Assembly: GCF_003217495.1 (NCBI RefSeq)
Contig: NZ_QJSW01000006.1
Location: 1 to 64,000, forward strand
From: Paenibacillus barcinonensis
GTDB lineage: Bacteria; Bacillota; Bacilli; Paenibacillales; Paenibacillaceae
DNA length: 64,000 nt
Direction of reading: 5' to 3'
Shown: positions 44,005-52,619 of the stretch, piece after piece
Layout of the letters: every line of letters begins with the position of its first letter
Position numbering within the stretch: position 1 is the first letter of the stretch
Translations under genes and position numbers: made by a program
Notes under the pieces: generated by a model
Told to the model about the DNA's origin: nothing
Databases searched by the model: none
What the model saw: only the letters and a program-made list of their open reading frames with translations

Positions 44005-44595
44005 CTAATAGTTCGAAAATAAAAGAAAAATTGCTACAATAATCAATGATCCGCCCATCACCAAATTAAAAACCTTAATGCCATTCTTCACTTTCATAAG
44101 AAATTGTAATTTCGATCCTAAAAGGGCCCAGGAGGCAAGTGAAAGATAACAAATGAGAAAATAAATACACACAAACACAAGAAGCATCGAATAGGAAGTA
44201 TTCAAACCAAAGGCAGAAACACCGGAAAGACATGCAATCCAAGCTTTGGGATTAAGCCACTGCATAAGAAAACCGTGACGAAAACGTGGAAGTTGTTCCT
44301 CTTTTAACTCGATTTCTGTATGTGAAACCATAATTTTGTAGCCAATATAACTCATGTATCCTGTCCCTATATATCTTAGCAATTCATAGAATATAGGGAC
44401 TTGCGCCACGAGATTGGATACCCCTAAGCCAACAGCAGTTAACAAGAATGTAAACCCGACTGTTGAGCCGGATACGAAAGGTAATGAGTGCTTAAAACCA
44501 TAATTGACTCCAGAAGAAAGAATTGTTATGTTCACAGGGCCTGGAGAGATTGACATGGATAATGAAAAAAAGCACATTGCAATGAAAAGAGACAT
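44005..44595 (-). CDS. LysE-family translocator (196 aa)
   Basis: A small membrane protein with about six spans, beginning MSLFIAMCFFSLSMSISPGP; the SPGP near residue 18 is the family signature of LysE/RhtB amino-acid and metabolite exporters. MQWLNPKAWIACLSG is the second conserved motif. The start at 44595 follows AAGGAG. It is divergent from the LysR gene 140 bp away, which probably controls it. Substrate unknown. Confidence 0.88.
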   Translation of the reverse strand: MSLFIAMCFFSLSMSISPGPVNITILSSGVNYGFKHSLPFVSGSTVGFTFLLTAVGLGVSNLVAQVPIFYELLRYIGTGYMSYIGYKIMVSHTEIELKEEQLPRFRHGFLMQWLNPKAWIACLSGVSAFGLNTSYSMLLVFVCIYFLICYLSLASWALLGSKLQFLMKVKNGIKVFNLVMGGSLIIVAIFLLFSNY

Positions 44596-44735
44596 GATTA
44601 CTTACTCCTTATTTATAGTTTGTCTGGAATTACTATAGCTCATCATGATTAAAACCGTCTAATTTCAAGTTCTGATCGGACCCATCGGGAAAACGGAATG
44701 ATTCATGCAAATACATTTGAGGAGGTCTAGGATAG

Positions 44736-45620
44736 TTGGAGCTGTATCAATTGAAAACCTTTATAGAAATTGCCCGTACTGGAAATTTGACCGAAGCGGC
44801 AGCGCATCTTAACACAAGTCAGCCGTCTGCAAGTGCACATATCAAAGCCTTGGAGAAAGAAGTTGATTTTCCTCTCTTTTATCGAACTTCCAAAGGAATG
44901 ACTATTACAGAAAAAGGTTCAAAGATATTGTTGGAAGCACAGAAAATACTCACCTCCATAGATGATTTCTATCTTAAAGCGAGTGATTTAAAGGCAGAAT
45001 CAGACACCATTCGGATCGGGTTAAATACAAACGGGCAGCTTCTTCGAATAGAGAAATTGGTCAGGTTTATTTCGGAATGCCTGCCGCAGGTAGAATTGCA
45101 TTTTATCGATATTAAAAGTGAGGATTTCATCAAGGATTTGATCAGCGAGAAAATAAGCGGAGGTTTTTATTATGGGAATGTTGCACATCCGTCCGTATAC
45201 TCCATCAAACTCCATTCCTTCAAGATGGTTGTGGTCTATCCCAACAGTTGGGGTGTACCACCGAAGAAGAGGCTGTCCCTGGAATATTTTGCAGAAAAGC
45301 CGTGGATTTGGACAACACAAGGTTGCCCCTTCTATAAACAATCCATCGATTACTTCCTGAAACAGAATATGGTTCCGCAAAAAATCATGTATGTCGATGA
45401 CGAATCTCTGATAGGGAAATTGGTTCAAGGAGAAATTGGTTGTTCATTGCTGGCGGAGCCAATAGCTATGCGGTTTGCTAATGAAAACATGTTGCAGATC
45501 TGGGAGGGTATCGATCTCAATATTGATCTACATTTCGGTTATCTAAAGGATAAAAAGAGCGATGCCATGTTCCTTGAAATAGGCTCAATAGTGGATAGGA
45601 TATGGAACGCGGATAGCTAA
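44736..45620 (+). CDS. LysR-family transcriptional regulator (294 aa)
   Basis: The N-terminal helix-turn-helix (TLTEAAAHLNTSQPSASAHIKALEKE; the core LNTSQPSASAHIKALE) is typical LysR, followed by a periplasmic-binding-protein-like ligand domain. The TTG start at 44736 follows GGAGGT at 9 bases. Its position and direction suggest it regulates the divergent LysE exporter. Its 3' end runs into repeat copy C, which supplies the terminator. Confidence 0.85.
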   Translation: MELYQLKTFIEIARTGNLTEAAAHLNTSQPSASAHIKALEKEVDFPLFYRTSKGMTITEKGSKILLEAQKILTSIDDFYLKASDLKAESDTIRIGLNTNGQLLRIEKLVRFISECLPQVELHFIDIKSEDFIKDLISEKISGGFYYGNVAHPSVYSIKLHSFKMVVVYPNSWGVPPKKRLSLEYFAEKPWIWTTQGCPFYKQSIDYFLKQNMVPQKIMYVDDESLIGKLVQGEIGCSLLAEPIAMRFANENMLQIWEGIDLNIDLHFGYLKDKKSDAMFLEIGSIVDRIWNADS

Positions 45621-45628
45621 AAAAATAT

Positions 45629-45727
45629 GTCGAGGGACAAGAACATTGTCCCCATTGAAAGTCGCTATTTAAGCGGCTTTTTTGTTTTATCGGTACAATT
45701 TCGTGTCCTTGGCTTGGGACAAGAACT
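45629..45727. repeat. Dispersed terminator-containing repeat, copy C
   Basis: Left edge GTCGAGGGACAAGAAC (45629-45644), hairpin GTCGCTATTTAAGCGGC with T-run (45661-45683), then TATCG and GTGTCCTTGG. The left edge is nearly complementary to the right edge of copy A, which suggests a small element with inverted ends. Confidence 0.62.
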
Positions 45728-45807
45728 TATATTTGTAAACCATATAAAATGTAAAGTTAACTTGACATAATAAGTAGCACATAAGCTTAAATTTAAAATT
45801 ACAATAC

Positions 45808-46296
45808 TTATAATAATTTTTCCATAGCCATCACATCTACAAATTCCCCTTCTAGAATGCCTTGATTCTGGAATACACCTACTTCTCGGTATCCAGCATT
45901 ATGATATAGGCTCTGACCAAGCGTATTAAATGGAAAGGTGAAAAGCACAAACTTATAAAAGTTATTCTGCATACCGATTTGCTCTAATTTCTGAAGCAAC
46001 TGTTTTCCGACCCCTTTGCCACGATGATCACGATGAATATAAATGGAGAGGTCGCCGACACCGTCGTACGCGCTTCTTGAGCTATACGAATTGATAGAGG
46101 CCCATCCGACCACTTGATCATTCTGTTCGGCTACAAGTACCGAGTAACGCCCCTGGTGCTTATTAAACCATTCAGACATGTAAGCCTCATCTTTTATAAC
46201 TGTTTCTAGCGTGGCAATCCGATCTTCAATACCTTGGTTATAGATAATTAGAATGCTTCCTAGATCCACTTCGGTAGCATGCCGCAGAATTATCAT
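45808..46296 (-). CDS. arsN1: ArsN1-like N-acetyltransferase (162 aa)
   Basis: A GNAT of the phosphinothricin/arsinothricin acetyltransferase group: IYNQGIEDRIATLETVIKDE near the N terminus, acetyl-CoA loop HRDHRGKGVGKQLL, and the C-terminal YREVGVFQNQGILEGEFVDV. The IYNxGIxDRxATFE pattern with the REVGVxxxxGxLxGxxxDV tail is that of ArsN1 proteins, which N-acetylate the arsenical antibiotic arsinothricin. The ATG at 46296 follows TAGGAG; a GTG at 46305 overlaps that site. It is divergent from the arsenic-island genes, sharing an intergenic region that holds a MarR-type operator, so the gene symbol is given with the context in mind. Confidence 0.78.
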   Translation of the reverse strand: MIILRHATEVDLGSILIIYNQGIEDRIATLETVIKDEAYMSEWFNKHQGRYSVLVAEQNDQVVGWASINSYSSRSAYDGVGDLSIYIHRDHRGKGVGKQLLQKLEQIGMQNNFYKFVLFTFPFNTLGQSLYHNAGYREVGVFQNQGILEGEFVDVMAMEKLL

Positions 46297-46383
46297 GTTG
46301 ATCACTCCTACGTTTTGGATTGTATATGTTTATATATCATAATGTTATTAAAAATGGGAAGGGGGACAGAAAACAAAAAAAGA

Positions 46384-46400
46384 ATTTGCATTTTGCAAAT
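46384..46400. promoter_or_regulatory. MarR operator, upstream of marR
   Basis: ATTTGCATTTTGCAAAT: the arms ATTTGCA and TGCAAAT flank TTT. The same motif in the other orientation occurs at 46917-46931, before the flavoprotein gene, so the MarR protein probably controls itself, the flavoprotein and perhaps the divergent arsN1. Confidence 0.72.
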
Positions 46401-46434
46401 AATGAGGGTATAAATATAACAAGAGGTGAGGTCA

Positions 46435-46884
46435 TTGGAAAACAACGTAAGAGAGATGTTTCAGATCATGACACGGCGTTTTGGATTATTGGATAAAAAT
46501 TGTTGCACCGCTGGAGGCCTGGATATTTCGCTTGTTCAAAGTCATATCATTTATGAAATTGATCGTAAGCATAATCCATCCATTCAGCAAGTGGCAGATG
46601 CACTCTCCATTGACATCACGACGTTTAGCCGCCAAATTCAAAGTCTTGTAAAGTTGGGTTTGGTTCAAAAAACACCTTTACCTGAAGATCGGCGGATTTA
46701 CATATTATCCTTGACTACACAAGGTAAGTTTGTTGCTACGGTCATTGATGAGCAGATGAATGATTATTTAAAAGAAGTCTTTTCGCATATGTCTGAGTTT
46801 GAACGGGATATGGTCATCAACGCCGTCAAACTGCTAAACGAAAGTATGGCGAAATCCAGCGTATGCTGTACACCACTGGGATAA
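46435..46884 (+). CDS. MarR-family regulator with paired cysteines (149 aa)
   Basis: A MarR winged-helix protein (SIQQVADALSIDITTFSRQI recognition segment; LPEDRRIYILSLTTQG wing). Two Cys-Cys pairs stand out: Cys23-Cys24 (KNCCTAGG) and Cys144-Cys145 in the last residues (SVCCTPLG). Vicinal cysteines at both ends of a regulator in an arsenic island suggest As(III) sensing. The start is TTG 46435 behind GAGGTGAG, or GTG 46426. The gene ends in a dyad (46878-46898) and is followed by a second copy of its putative operator. Confidence 0.82.
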   Translation: MENNVREMFQIMTRRFGLLDKNCCTAGGLDISLVQSHIIYEIDRKHNPSIQQVADALSIDITTFSRQIQSLVKLGLVQKTPLPEDRRIYILSLTTQGKFVATVIDEQMNDYLKEVFSHMSEFERDMVINAVKLLNESMAKSSVCCTPLG

Positions 46885-46898
46885 TAAATAATTATCCC
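46878..46898. promoter_or_regulatory. Dyad at the 3' end of marR
   Basis: GGGATAAT (46878-46885) and ATTATCCC (46891-46898) form a perfect 8-bp stem overlapping the marR stop. It may act as an attenuator or mRNA-stabilising hairpin; no T-run follows. Confidence 0.5.
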
Positions 46899-46916
46899 AA
46901 TTATTTATTATAATAC

Positions 46917-46931
46917 TTGCAAAATGCAAAT
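46917..46931. promoter_or_regulatory. MarR operator, upstream of the flavoprotein gene
   Basis: TTGCAAAATGCAAAT is the reverse complement of the palindrome at 46384-46400 over its core, 21 bp before the flavoprotein ATG. Confidence 0.7.
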
Positions 46932-46952
46932 AATTATGAGGAGGAAATTAAG

Positions 46953-48365
46953 ATGATTAAACATATTCCTGTGAACCAAGTGAGCTGCTGTGAAGCACCA
47001 TTACAAGAGAAGGGCAAATTACCTGTCGCGATCATTGGAGCTGGACCGGTTGGTCTTGCAGCAGCAGCACAACTCATTTCAAAAGGTGAGTCGTTTATGT
47101 TGTTTGAAGCTGGAGATGAAGTGGGGGCAAACATTCGAAAATGGGAACATGTACGACTGTTCTCGCCATGGCAGTATAACATCGATAAAGCTGCTAAAGA
47201 GTTGCTGCTAAAGACGAATTGGGTTGTTCCACAAACCGAAACGATCCCGACGGGTAAGGAGATTGTTGAGCATTATCTAAAACCTTTGGCTGGGCTGCCT
47301 GAATTAGATCCAAATGTACATTTAAATAGTAAAGTTGTTGCGATCAGTCGCAAAGGGTTAAGCAAAGTGAAAACAAGTGGGCGTGAGAAACTGCCGTTTG
47401 TGATCCATGTTGAACAAAACGGATCTTCGTTTATTTATGAAGCGCAGGCTGTTATCGATGCCTCGGGGACATGGTCCAATCCCAACCCGCTTCGATCAGA
47501 CGGTATATTTTCAGAAGAGGAAAAAGCGCTTAATAGCCACATTTCATACGGTATTCCAGCGGTATTAGGAAAAGAGAGAAATCGATATAGCGGCAAGAAG
47601 GTGCTTGTTGTGGGAAGCGGACATTCTGCAATCAACACGTTACTCGAACTTGTAGAGCTTCAAAAAGAAGAATCAGGAACTGAGATTGTGTGGGCTGTTC
47701 GCAAAGCAAATATCGAGGATGTTTATGGCGGACGAGAACTAGATGGGCTTCAGGCAAGGGGGGAACTGGGTACTCGAATTCAAAAAGTGGTTGAATCCGG
47801 TGCCGTAAAGGTCCTAACGGAATTCCATATTGAAAAACTTCAAAAACAAGGTAAACAGATCCAGGTTTATGGAACCATTAAAGATGAACAAGTGGTTATT
47901 GATCACATCGATGAAATTGTAGGTAACATAGGTTCTCGTCCTGACTTATCGATGGTGCGAGAAGTACGGGTATTAACGGACCCAAGCTTAGAATGTGTTT
48001 ATGAGCTTGCGCCATTAATTGATCCCAACATCCACAGCTGCGGAACAGTTCGACCACATGGCGAAAAAGAGCTCCGTCAACCAGAAAAGGACTTTTATAT
48101 CGTAGGTGCCAAAAGTTATGGAAGAGCGCCAACTTTCTTAATGGCAACGGGATATGAGCAAGTCAGATCCATTGTAGCTGCATTAGTGGGAGATATGGAG
48201 TCAGCACAAAAAGTAGTACTGGAACTGCCGGAGACGGGGGTTTGTAGTTTAGGTGCTAGTAGCGCAGACAACTGCTGTGAACCTGCTCAGGAGAAGGAAG
48301 CATCTTCGGATTGCTGCTCACCTTCAAAAACGGAAAAAGCAGGATCAAATTCCTGCTGCGGATAA
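46953..48365 (+). CDS. FAD/NAD(P)-dependent oxidoreductase with Cys-rich tail (470 aa)
   Basis: A flavoprotein monooxygenase-like fold: FAD motif VAIIGAGPVGLAAAAQL near residue 25, NADPH motif VLVVGSGHSAINTL near 225. VSCCEA near the N terminus and three further CC groups in the last 50 residues (DNCCEP, SDCCSP, NSCCG) are striking. The ATG at 46953 follows GAGGAGGA. It lies between the CC-bearing MarR gene and an ArsO-type gene, so oxidation or binding of an arsenical is the best guess. Paired cysteines are classical As(III) ligands. It is not a standard ars gene that I recognise by symbol. Confidence 0.82.
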   Translation: MIKHIPVNQVSCCEAPLQEKGKLPVAIIGAGPVGLAAAAQLISKGESFMLFEAGDEVGANIRKWEHVRLFSPWQYNIDKAAKELLLKTNWVVPQTETIPTGKEIVEHYLKPLAGLPELDPNVHLNSKVVAISRKGLSKVKTSGREKLPFVIHVEQNGSSFIYEAQAVIDASGTWSNPNPLRSDGIFSEEEKALNSHISYGIPAVLGKERNRYSGKKVLVVGSGHSAINTLLELVELQKEESGTEIVWAVRKANIEDVYGGRELDGLQARGELGTRIQKVVESGAVKVLTEFHIEKLQKQGKQIQVYGTIKDEQVVIDHIDEIVGNIGSRPDLSMVREVRVLTDPSLECVYELAPLIDPNIHSCGTVRPHGEKELRQPEKDFYIVGAKSYGRAPTFLMATGYEQVRSIVAALVGDMESAQKVVLELPETGVCSLGASSADNCCEPAQEKEASSDCCSPSKTEKAGSNSCCG

Positions 48366-48432
48366 ATCAAGAATTCAGAGCTATTGGATCCGAATCGTGA
48401 TGCAGCAGCTTTTTATAGAAGGAGGGAGAAAA

Positions 48433-49470
48433 TTGAAAAATATGATTTATGATTGCATCGTTATTGGTGGTGGTCAATCCGGTTTGGCAGCAGCCTATTA
48501 CTTACAGGAAGCTAAACGGAACTTTATCATCCTTGAAAAAAGTGAAGAGCATTTAGGGTCATGGGCAAATTACTATGATAGCTTAACGTTGTTCTCGCCT
48601 GCACCGTATTCTTCATTGCCAGGACTCCCATTTCCAGGCGGTGCCAATGTTTATCCGCGTAGAGATGAGGTTGTTCAATACTTAAAGTCTTATGCGGCTA
48701 CATACAATTTTCCAATACAATCAGGGCGAGAAGTAATCAGAGTGGATAAGGAAAGTAATATCTATACAGTCCATACCTCAAGCTTAGAACAGTTTCGTAC
48801 AGGGTCCATCATTTGTGCAAGCGGGGCATTCGTAAATCCTCATATTCCAGACATTCCTGGCATGCATGAATTTAAGGGGGAAATGCTTCATGCGAAGGAC
48901 TACCGAAATGAGAAAGAGTTTAAAAACAAACGGATCATTGTTGTGGGAGGAGGCAATTCGGCAGTACAAATAGCGGTTGAACTGGCTAGGACGGCGCATG
49001 TAACGATTGCATCCAGAAGCCCGATCAAATTTAAACCGCAGGTCATTGCAGGGAAAGATATTCACTTTTGGCTAACTATTCTTAGGCTTGATCAAACCAA
49101 TTGGGGAAAACGATTATTGCAAAAAAGCAGTGACGGTGTCCTTGATACCGGTATATATAAAAGTGTTATTGATCAAGGTAAACCCGATGCCAAACTGATG
49201 TTTAAAGCGTTTACGGGAAATGGGATAGTGTGGGCAGATGAGACTCGTGAACATGTGGATACCGTTATTTTTGCCACAGGGTATATTCCGAATTTCGAAT
49301 ATCTTAGTGGATTAAACGTTCTGGATTCGTCAGGTGTACCTTTAAAACAAAGCGATGAAAATATTCATTTTGTAGGTATACCGTGGCAGACCTCATTTGC
49401 TTCGGCGACGATTCGAGGATCAGGGAAAGATGCGAAAAAAGCTGTACAATCGCTTGTGAAAAGATTGTGA
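48433..49470 (+). CDS. arsO: ArsO-like flavin-dependent monooxygenase (345 aa)
   Basis: The FAD motif CIVIGGGQSGLAAAYYL is near residue 8 and the NADPH motif IIVVGGGNSAVQIAVEL near 170. ATGYIPNF in the C-terminal part is the usual FMO-type ATGxxP segment. ArsO-like proteins accompany ars operons in many bacteria; their reaction is not settled. The TTG at 48433 follows GGAGGG at 6 bases; an ATG at 48442 is 15 bases away and a longer reading overlaps the upstream gene. It is the second flavoprotein in a row, 67 bp after the first. Confidence 0.82.
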   Translation: MKNMIYDCIVIGGGQSGLAAAYYLQEAKRNFIILEKSEEHLGSWANYYDSLTLFSPAPYSSLPGLPFPGGANVYPRRDEVVQYLKSYAATYNFPIQSGREVIRVDKESNIYTVHTSSLEQFRTGSIICASGAFVNPHIPDIPGMHEFKGEMLHAKDYRNEKEFKNKRIIVVGGGNSAVQIAVELARTAHVTIASRSPIKFKPQVIAGKDIHFWLTILRLDQTNWGKRLLQKSSDGVLDTGIYKSVIDQGKPDAKLMFKAFTGNGIVWADETREHVDTVIFATGYIPNFEYLSGLNVLDSSGVPLKQSDENIHFVGIPWQTSFASATIRGSGKDAKKAVQSLVKRL

Positions 49471-49501
49471 GCTATCGAATATCAGGATTATCTTATAATT
49501 G

Positions 49502-49627
49502 GTGATTAAAACTATTCTTGAGGTAGATCAAGGTGGAGTCATTGAGTATCAAACGAAAGATATAGTTAAAATGAAAGACGGTCATTATTTTATGAAGTCA
49601 ACATGTGAATTTTTAGTTCGAGAGTAA
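49502..49627 (+). CDS. Small ORF between the flavoprotein and arsR genes (41 aa)
   Basis: The reading from GTG 49502 (or TTG 49499) gives VIKTILEVDQGGVIEYQTKD and on to CEFLVRE, 41 residues, closed directly by a terminator at 49627. No good ribosome site is visible and I do not recognise the family. It could be a real small protein or the last piece of a lost gene; the ordered codon use and the tight terminator make it more than a chance ORF. Confidence 0.4.
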   Translation: MIKTILEVDQGGVIEYQTKDIVKMKDGHYFMKSTCEFLVRE

Positions 49628-49656
49628 AGTCGGTATCTTTATTACCGACTTTTTTG
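49627..49656 (+). terminator. Rho-independent terminator
   Basis: AAGTCGGTA (49627-49635) pairs with TACCGACTT (49643-49651), followed by TTTTT; it ends the flavoprotein transcript before arsR. Confidence 0.88.
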
Positions 49657-49754
49657 GTACACTAAACCTTATATTCGCCATTGATTATATAAGTGATTTA
49701 TTATATGATTATATCAAAATGAAGCCGACAAGACTAATCACAGGGGGTGTACAA

Positions 49755-50084
49755 ATGGAACAAAGAATACAGGAGATGGCTGAGGCGTATAAGTTATTAG
49801 CTGATAACACACGTTTGACAATCGTTGCATTACTTAAAGAACAGGAACTTTGTGTATGTGATATCACTGACATTATTGGCATGTCTCAACCAAACGCAAG
49901 TCAACATCTTCGAAAACTAAAGGCAGCCGGTCTACTTAATGAAAAGAAAAAAGGGCAGTGGGTGTATTACTCTCTTAATCCAGATGCAGAAGCATATGTT
50001 CAGTGTGTGTATCCGTATCTGCCATCCATGAAAGATAAAATAGCAGGATTGAAAAACTGCTGCGGTCCTCAGGAGGAAGCATGA
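49755..50084 (+). CDS. arsR: ArsR-family arsenic-responsive repressor (109 aa)
   Basis: A winged-helix ArsR/SmtB repressor. [10 protein letters not shown] at residues 31-40 carries the Cys33-x-Cys35 As(III)-binding pair in the recognition helix, as in classical ArsR. The C terminus has another pair ([10 protein letters not shown]). The ATG at 49755 follows AGGGGGTG; the longer reading from 49719 is less likely. It opens the arsRBC-phosphatase operon, overlaps arsB by four bases, and is preceded by an AT-rich dyad-like region (about 49681-49717) that may be its operator. Confidence 0.92.
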   Translation: MEQRIQEMAEAYKLLADNTRLTIVALLKEQELCVCDITDIIGMSQPNASQHLRKLKAAGLLNEKKKGQWVYYSLNPDAEAYVQCVYPYLPSMKDKIAGLKNCCGPQEEA

Positions 50085-51517
50085 CCATTATCGCGATATT
50101 AATCTTTTTGCTAACACTGACTTTTGTGATTTGGCAACCTAAGGGACTTAATATTGGATGGTCCGCGTCAGCTGGAGCTGTCCTTGCTCTTCTTTTTGGA
50201 GTCGTCAGTCTATCCGATGTAGGCACGGTCACAGGAATCGTATGGAACGCTACGCTTGCTTTCGTAGCCATTATTTTAATTTCGCTGATTTTAGATGAAA
50301 TCGGATTTTTTGAATGGGCTGCATTACACATGGCAAGGCTCGCAAGAGGTAATGGCAAGTTGATGTTCGTTTATGTTGTGCTGCTTGGGGCAGGGGTGGC
50401 AGCGTTCTTTGCAAATGACGGTGCCGCCCTGATCCTAACGCCCATTGTGCTTGCTATGGTCCGAGCGCTCAAATTTGATCCAAAGATGATTTTACCTTTT
50501 ATCATCGCAAGTGGCTTTATTGCAGATACAACTTCACTTCCGCTTGTCGTGAGTAACCTCGTCAATATCGTTTCTGCGGATTACTTTGGTATTGGCTTTG
50601 TGGAGTATGCAAGTCGTATGATTGTTCCGAATTTCTTTTCAATATTGGCAAGTCTTCTGGTCTTATTTTTGTTCTTTAGAAAGAGTATTCCAGGGAACTA
50701 TGAAGTCAGTCAGCTCAAAAAGCCAGCCGAAGCGATCAAGGATAAGAAACTGTTCAACATATCTTGGGTGATCTTAGCCGTGCTACTGGTGGCGTACTTG
50801 ATGAGCGAGTTCGTTCAAGTTCCAGTGTCTGTTATCGCTGGGGTTATAGCCACATTGTTTATTTTAACTGCAAGGCGGAGTCATACTATTCAAACCTGGA
50901 AGCTCATTAAAGGGGCTCCATGGGCAGTCGTGATTTTCTCTATCGGTATGTACGTCGTCGTTTATGGACTACGGAATGTGGGATTGACAGATGAACTTGG
51001 TAAGGTCATTCAAGCTATTGCTGACCAGGGGCTCTACATCTCCACACTTGGTATGGGCTTTCTAGCTGCGGTATTGTCTTCGGTTATGAACAATATGCCG
51101 ACAGTGATGATTGATGCGCTTGCTATTGATGGAACGAGTACGCAAGGTGTCATCCGAGAATCGCTGATTTATGCCAATATTATCGGCAGTGACTTGGGTC
51201 CAAAAATTACACCGATTGGATCGCTCGCCACACTTTTGTGGCTACATGTACTGTCCCGCAAAGATGTAAAAATCACGTGGGGAAGTTATTTCAAAATTGG
51301 AATTGTACTCACCATCCCAACGCTCTTTATCACGTTAACAGGACTGTATTTGTGGTTACACTTGATTCATTCAACAAACATAAATGTTTGGTTAATGATT
51401 GGCGTAATCACAGTAGCATTGGTTGTTATTGCTATGGTCATAAAAACGTTGATTAACTCAAAAATGAGTGAAGCGAAAGTACAAGTAAGCCAAGCCAAAG
51501 ATAAAGGAGATCAATAA
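50081..51517 (+). CDS. arsB: Arsenite efflux permease ArsB (478 aa)
   Basis: A membrane protein with about 12 spans of the ArsB/NhaD type: [19 protein letters not shown] and [18 protein letters not shown] near the N-terminal half, [16 protein letters not shown] in the second half, matching ArsB. It expels As(III) and Sb(III) with the proton gradient, alone or with an ATPase, none of which is encoded here. It is about 45 residues longer than plain ArsB because of a C-terminal span and a charged tail. Start and arsR stop overlap (ATGA). Confidence 0.92.
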   Translation: MTIIAILIFLLTLTFVIWQPKGLNIGWSASAGAVLALLFGVVSLSDVGTVTGIVWNATLAFVAIILISLILDEIGFFEWAALHMARLARGNGKLMFVYVVLLGAGVAAFFANDGAALILTPIVLAMVRALKFDPKMILPFIIASGFIADTTSLPLVVSNLVNIVSADYFGIGFVEYASRMIVPNFFSILASLLVLFLFFRKSIPGNYEVSQLKKPAEAIKDKKLFNISWVILAVLLVAYLMSEFVQVPVSVIAGVIATLFILTARRSHTIQTWKLIKGAPWAVVIFSIGMYVVVYGLRNVGLTDELGKVIQAIADQGLYISTLGMGFLAAVLSSVMNNMPTVMIDALAIDGTSTQGVIRESLIYANIIGSDLGPKITPIGSLATLLWLHVLSRKDVKITWGSYFKIGIVLTIPTLFITLTGLYLWLHLIHSTNINVWLMIGVITVALVVIAMVIKTLINSKMSEAKVQVSQAKDKGDQ

Positions 51518-51519
51518 TC

Positions 51520-51945
51520 ATGAACAACAAACCACTTGTTTACTTTTTGTGTACAGGAAACTCTTGCAGAAGCCAAATCGCCGATGGATTTTTAAAGGCA
51601 CTGGGTAGTGATAAATATGAGGTGAGAAGTGCAGGATTAGAGGCACATGGCTTAAATCCTCGTGCTGTTCAAACGATGAAAGAAGCTGGAATCGATATTT
51701 CGAATCATACATCGGATGTGATTGATCCTGAGATTTTAAAACAAGCAGACTACATCATCACGCTTTGTGGTCATGCCAACGATAATTGTCCCGTTGTACG
51801 TAATGACAAAGCTGAAAGATGGCACTGGGGCTTCGATGATCCAGCCAAGGCGACAGGTACAGAGGAAGAAATCACAGCTACATTCGCTAAGGTTCGTGAT
51901 TCAATTAAAGCTCGTATCGAGCAATTCTTGAAAGAAGGTAAGTAA
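51520..51945 (+). CDS. arsC: Thioredoxin-coupled arsenate reductase ArsC (141 aa)
   Basis: Low-molecular-weight phosphatase fold: catalytic loop LCTGNSCRS with Cys11, and the redox relay Cys83 and Cys90 in [11 protein letters not shown], as in the Staphylococcus aureus pI258/B. subtilis enzymes. It reduces arsenate to arsenite, which ArsB exports; thioredoxin recycles it. The ATG at 51520 follows AAAGGAGATC. The gene is two bases after arsB. Confidence 0.95.
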   Translation: MNNKPLVYFLCTGNSCRSQIADGFLKALGSDKYEVRSAGLEAHGLNPRAVQTMKEAGIDISNHTSDVIDPEILKQADYIITLCGHANDNCPVVRNDKAERWHWGFDDPAKATGTEEEITATFAKVRDSIKARIEQFLKEGK

Positions 51946-51946
51946 A

Positions 51947-52384
51947 ATGGATCACGCCGAAAAGAAATACCATGCACTTATCGCTGAACGAGTTTTTATG
52001 GGCGGATCTGCCGATGTAGAGGCAATGGTTCTTAACGAAGGCGTAGAAGTCGTGGTGGATCTTCGAGAAGAAGCAACAGAGTGCGCGTATCCAACAGATC
52101 ATGTGAAGTGGGTGAAGATTCCACTTGATGACGATACGAAAGAACATGAAGCCGAGCTTTTTAAACAAGCCATTCATGAGGTTGTTGGAGCATATAATGC
52201 CAACAAGAAGGTTGCCTTTCATTGTGGTGGAGGCAAGGGTAGAACGGGAACTGTTGCAGCTGGCACTCTGTTAGAGCTAGGGTTAGCCAATACAATAGAG
52301 GATGCTGAACTGAAGGCAAAAGGCATTAGAAATATTATCAATATTAAGCCTGTGCAAAAGGAATTATTATATAAATTATTCTGA
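51947..52384 (+). CDS. Cysteine-based protein-tyrosine/dual-specificity phosphatase (145 aa)
   Basis: The P-loop FHCGGGKGRTGTVAAG at residues 91-106 has nucleophile Cys93 and Arg99 (HCxxxxxRTG), and the IPLDDDT segment at 59-65 offers the general acid. It is a single-domain DSP/PTP with no other domain. It sits one base behind arsC as the last gene of the arsenic operon, followed by a terminator at 52426. A role in phosphate or arsenate chemistry is implied by position; the substrate is unknown. Confidence 0.82.
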   Translation: MDHAEKKYHALIAERVFMGGSADVEAMVLNEGVEVVVDLREEATECAYPTDHVKWVKIPLDDDTKEHEAELFKQAIHEVVGAYNANKKVAFHCGGGKGRTGTVAAGTLLELGLANTIEDAELKAKGIRNIINIKPVQKELLYKLF

Positions 52385-52425
52385 AACAAGGCTTTTAATC
52401 GTTAAGCTAACGGGAATAAAATTAG

Positions 52426-52460
52426 AAAAGCAGCTGATCAATGTGATTGGCTGCTTTTTA
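52426..52460 (+). terminator. Rho-independent terminator
   Basis: AAAAGCAGC (52426-52434) pairs with GCTGCTTTT (52450-52458); it closes the arsenic operon. Confidence 0.82.
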
Positions 52461-52584
52461 AGGTAGACTCTAACTTTATGTCAATGTACAATAACGTCGT
52501 AGACTCGGAGAGAAATTCAAAGAATCTTAATACGCATACATATGTACAAAATACGAGTTTTGTGAAATAGTATGTAAGTTAAAA

Positions 52585-52619
52585 AAGGCCGTACTGCAAA
52601 TGAATCCTTTTCCGGCCTT
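52585..52619 (-). terminator. Terminator overlapping the RDD gene stop
   Basis: On the minus strand AAGGCCG (from 52619) pairs with CGGCCTT (to 52585), followed by TTTT. The right arm includes the stop codon of the RDD gene. Confidence 0.75.

Noticed and set aside
49681..49717. ArsR operator as a firm call
   Set aside because: The region is AT-rich with TTGAT and ATCAA ends, but the arms do not pair well enough to list it separately.
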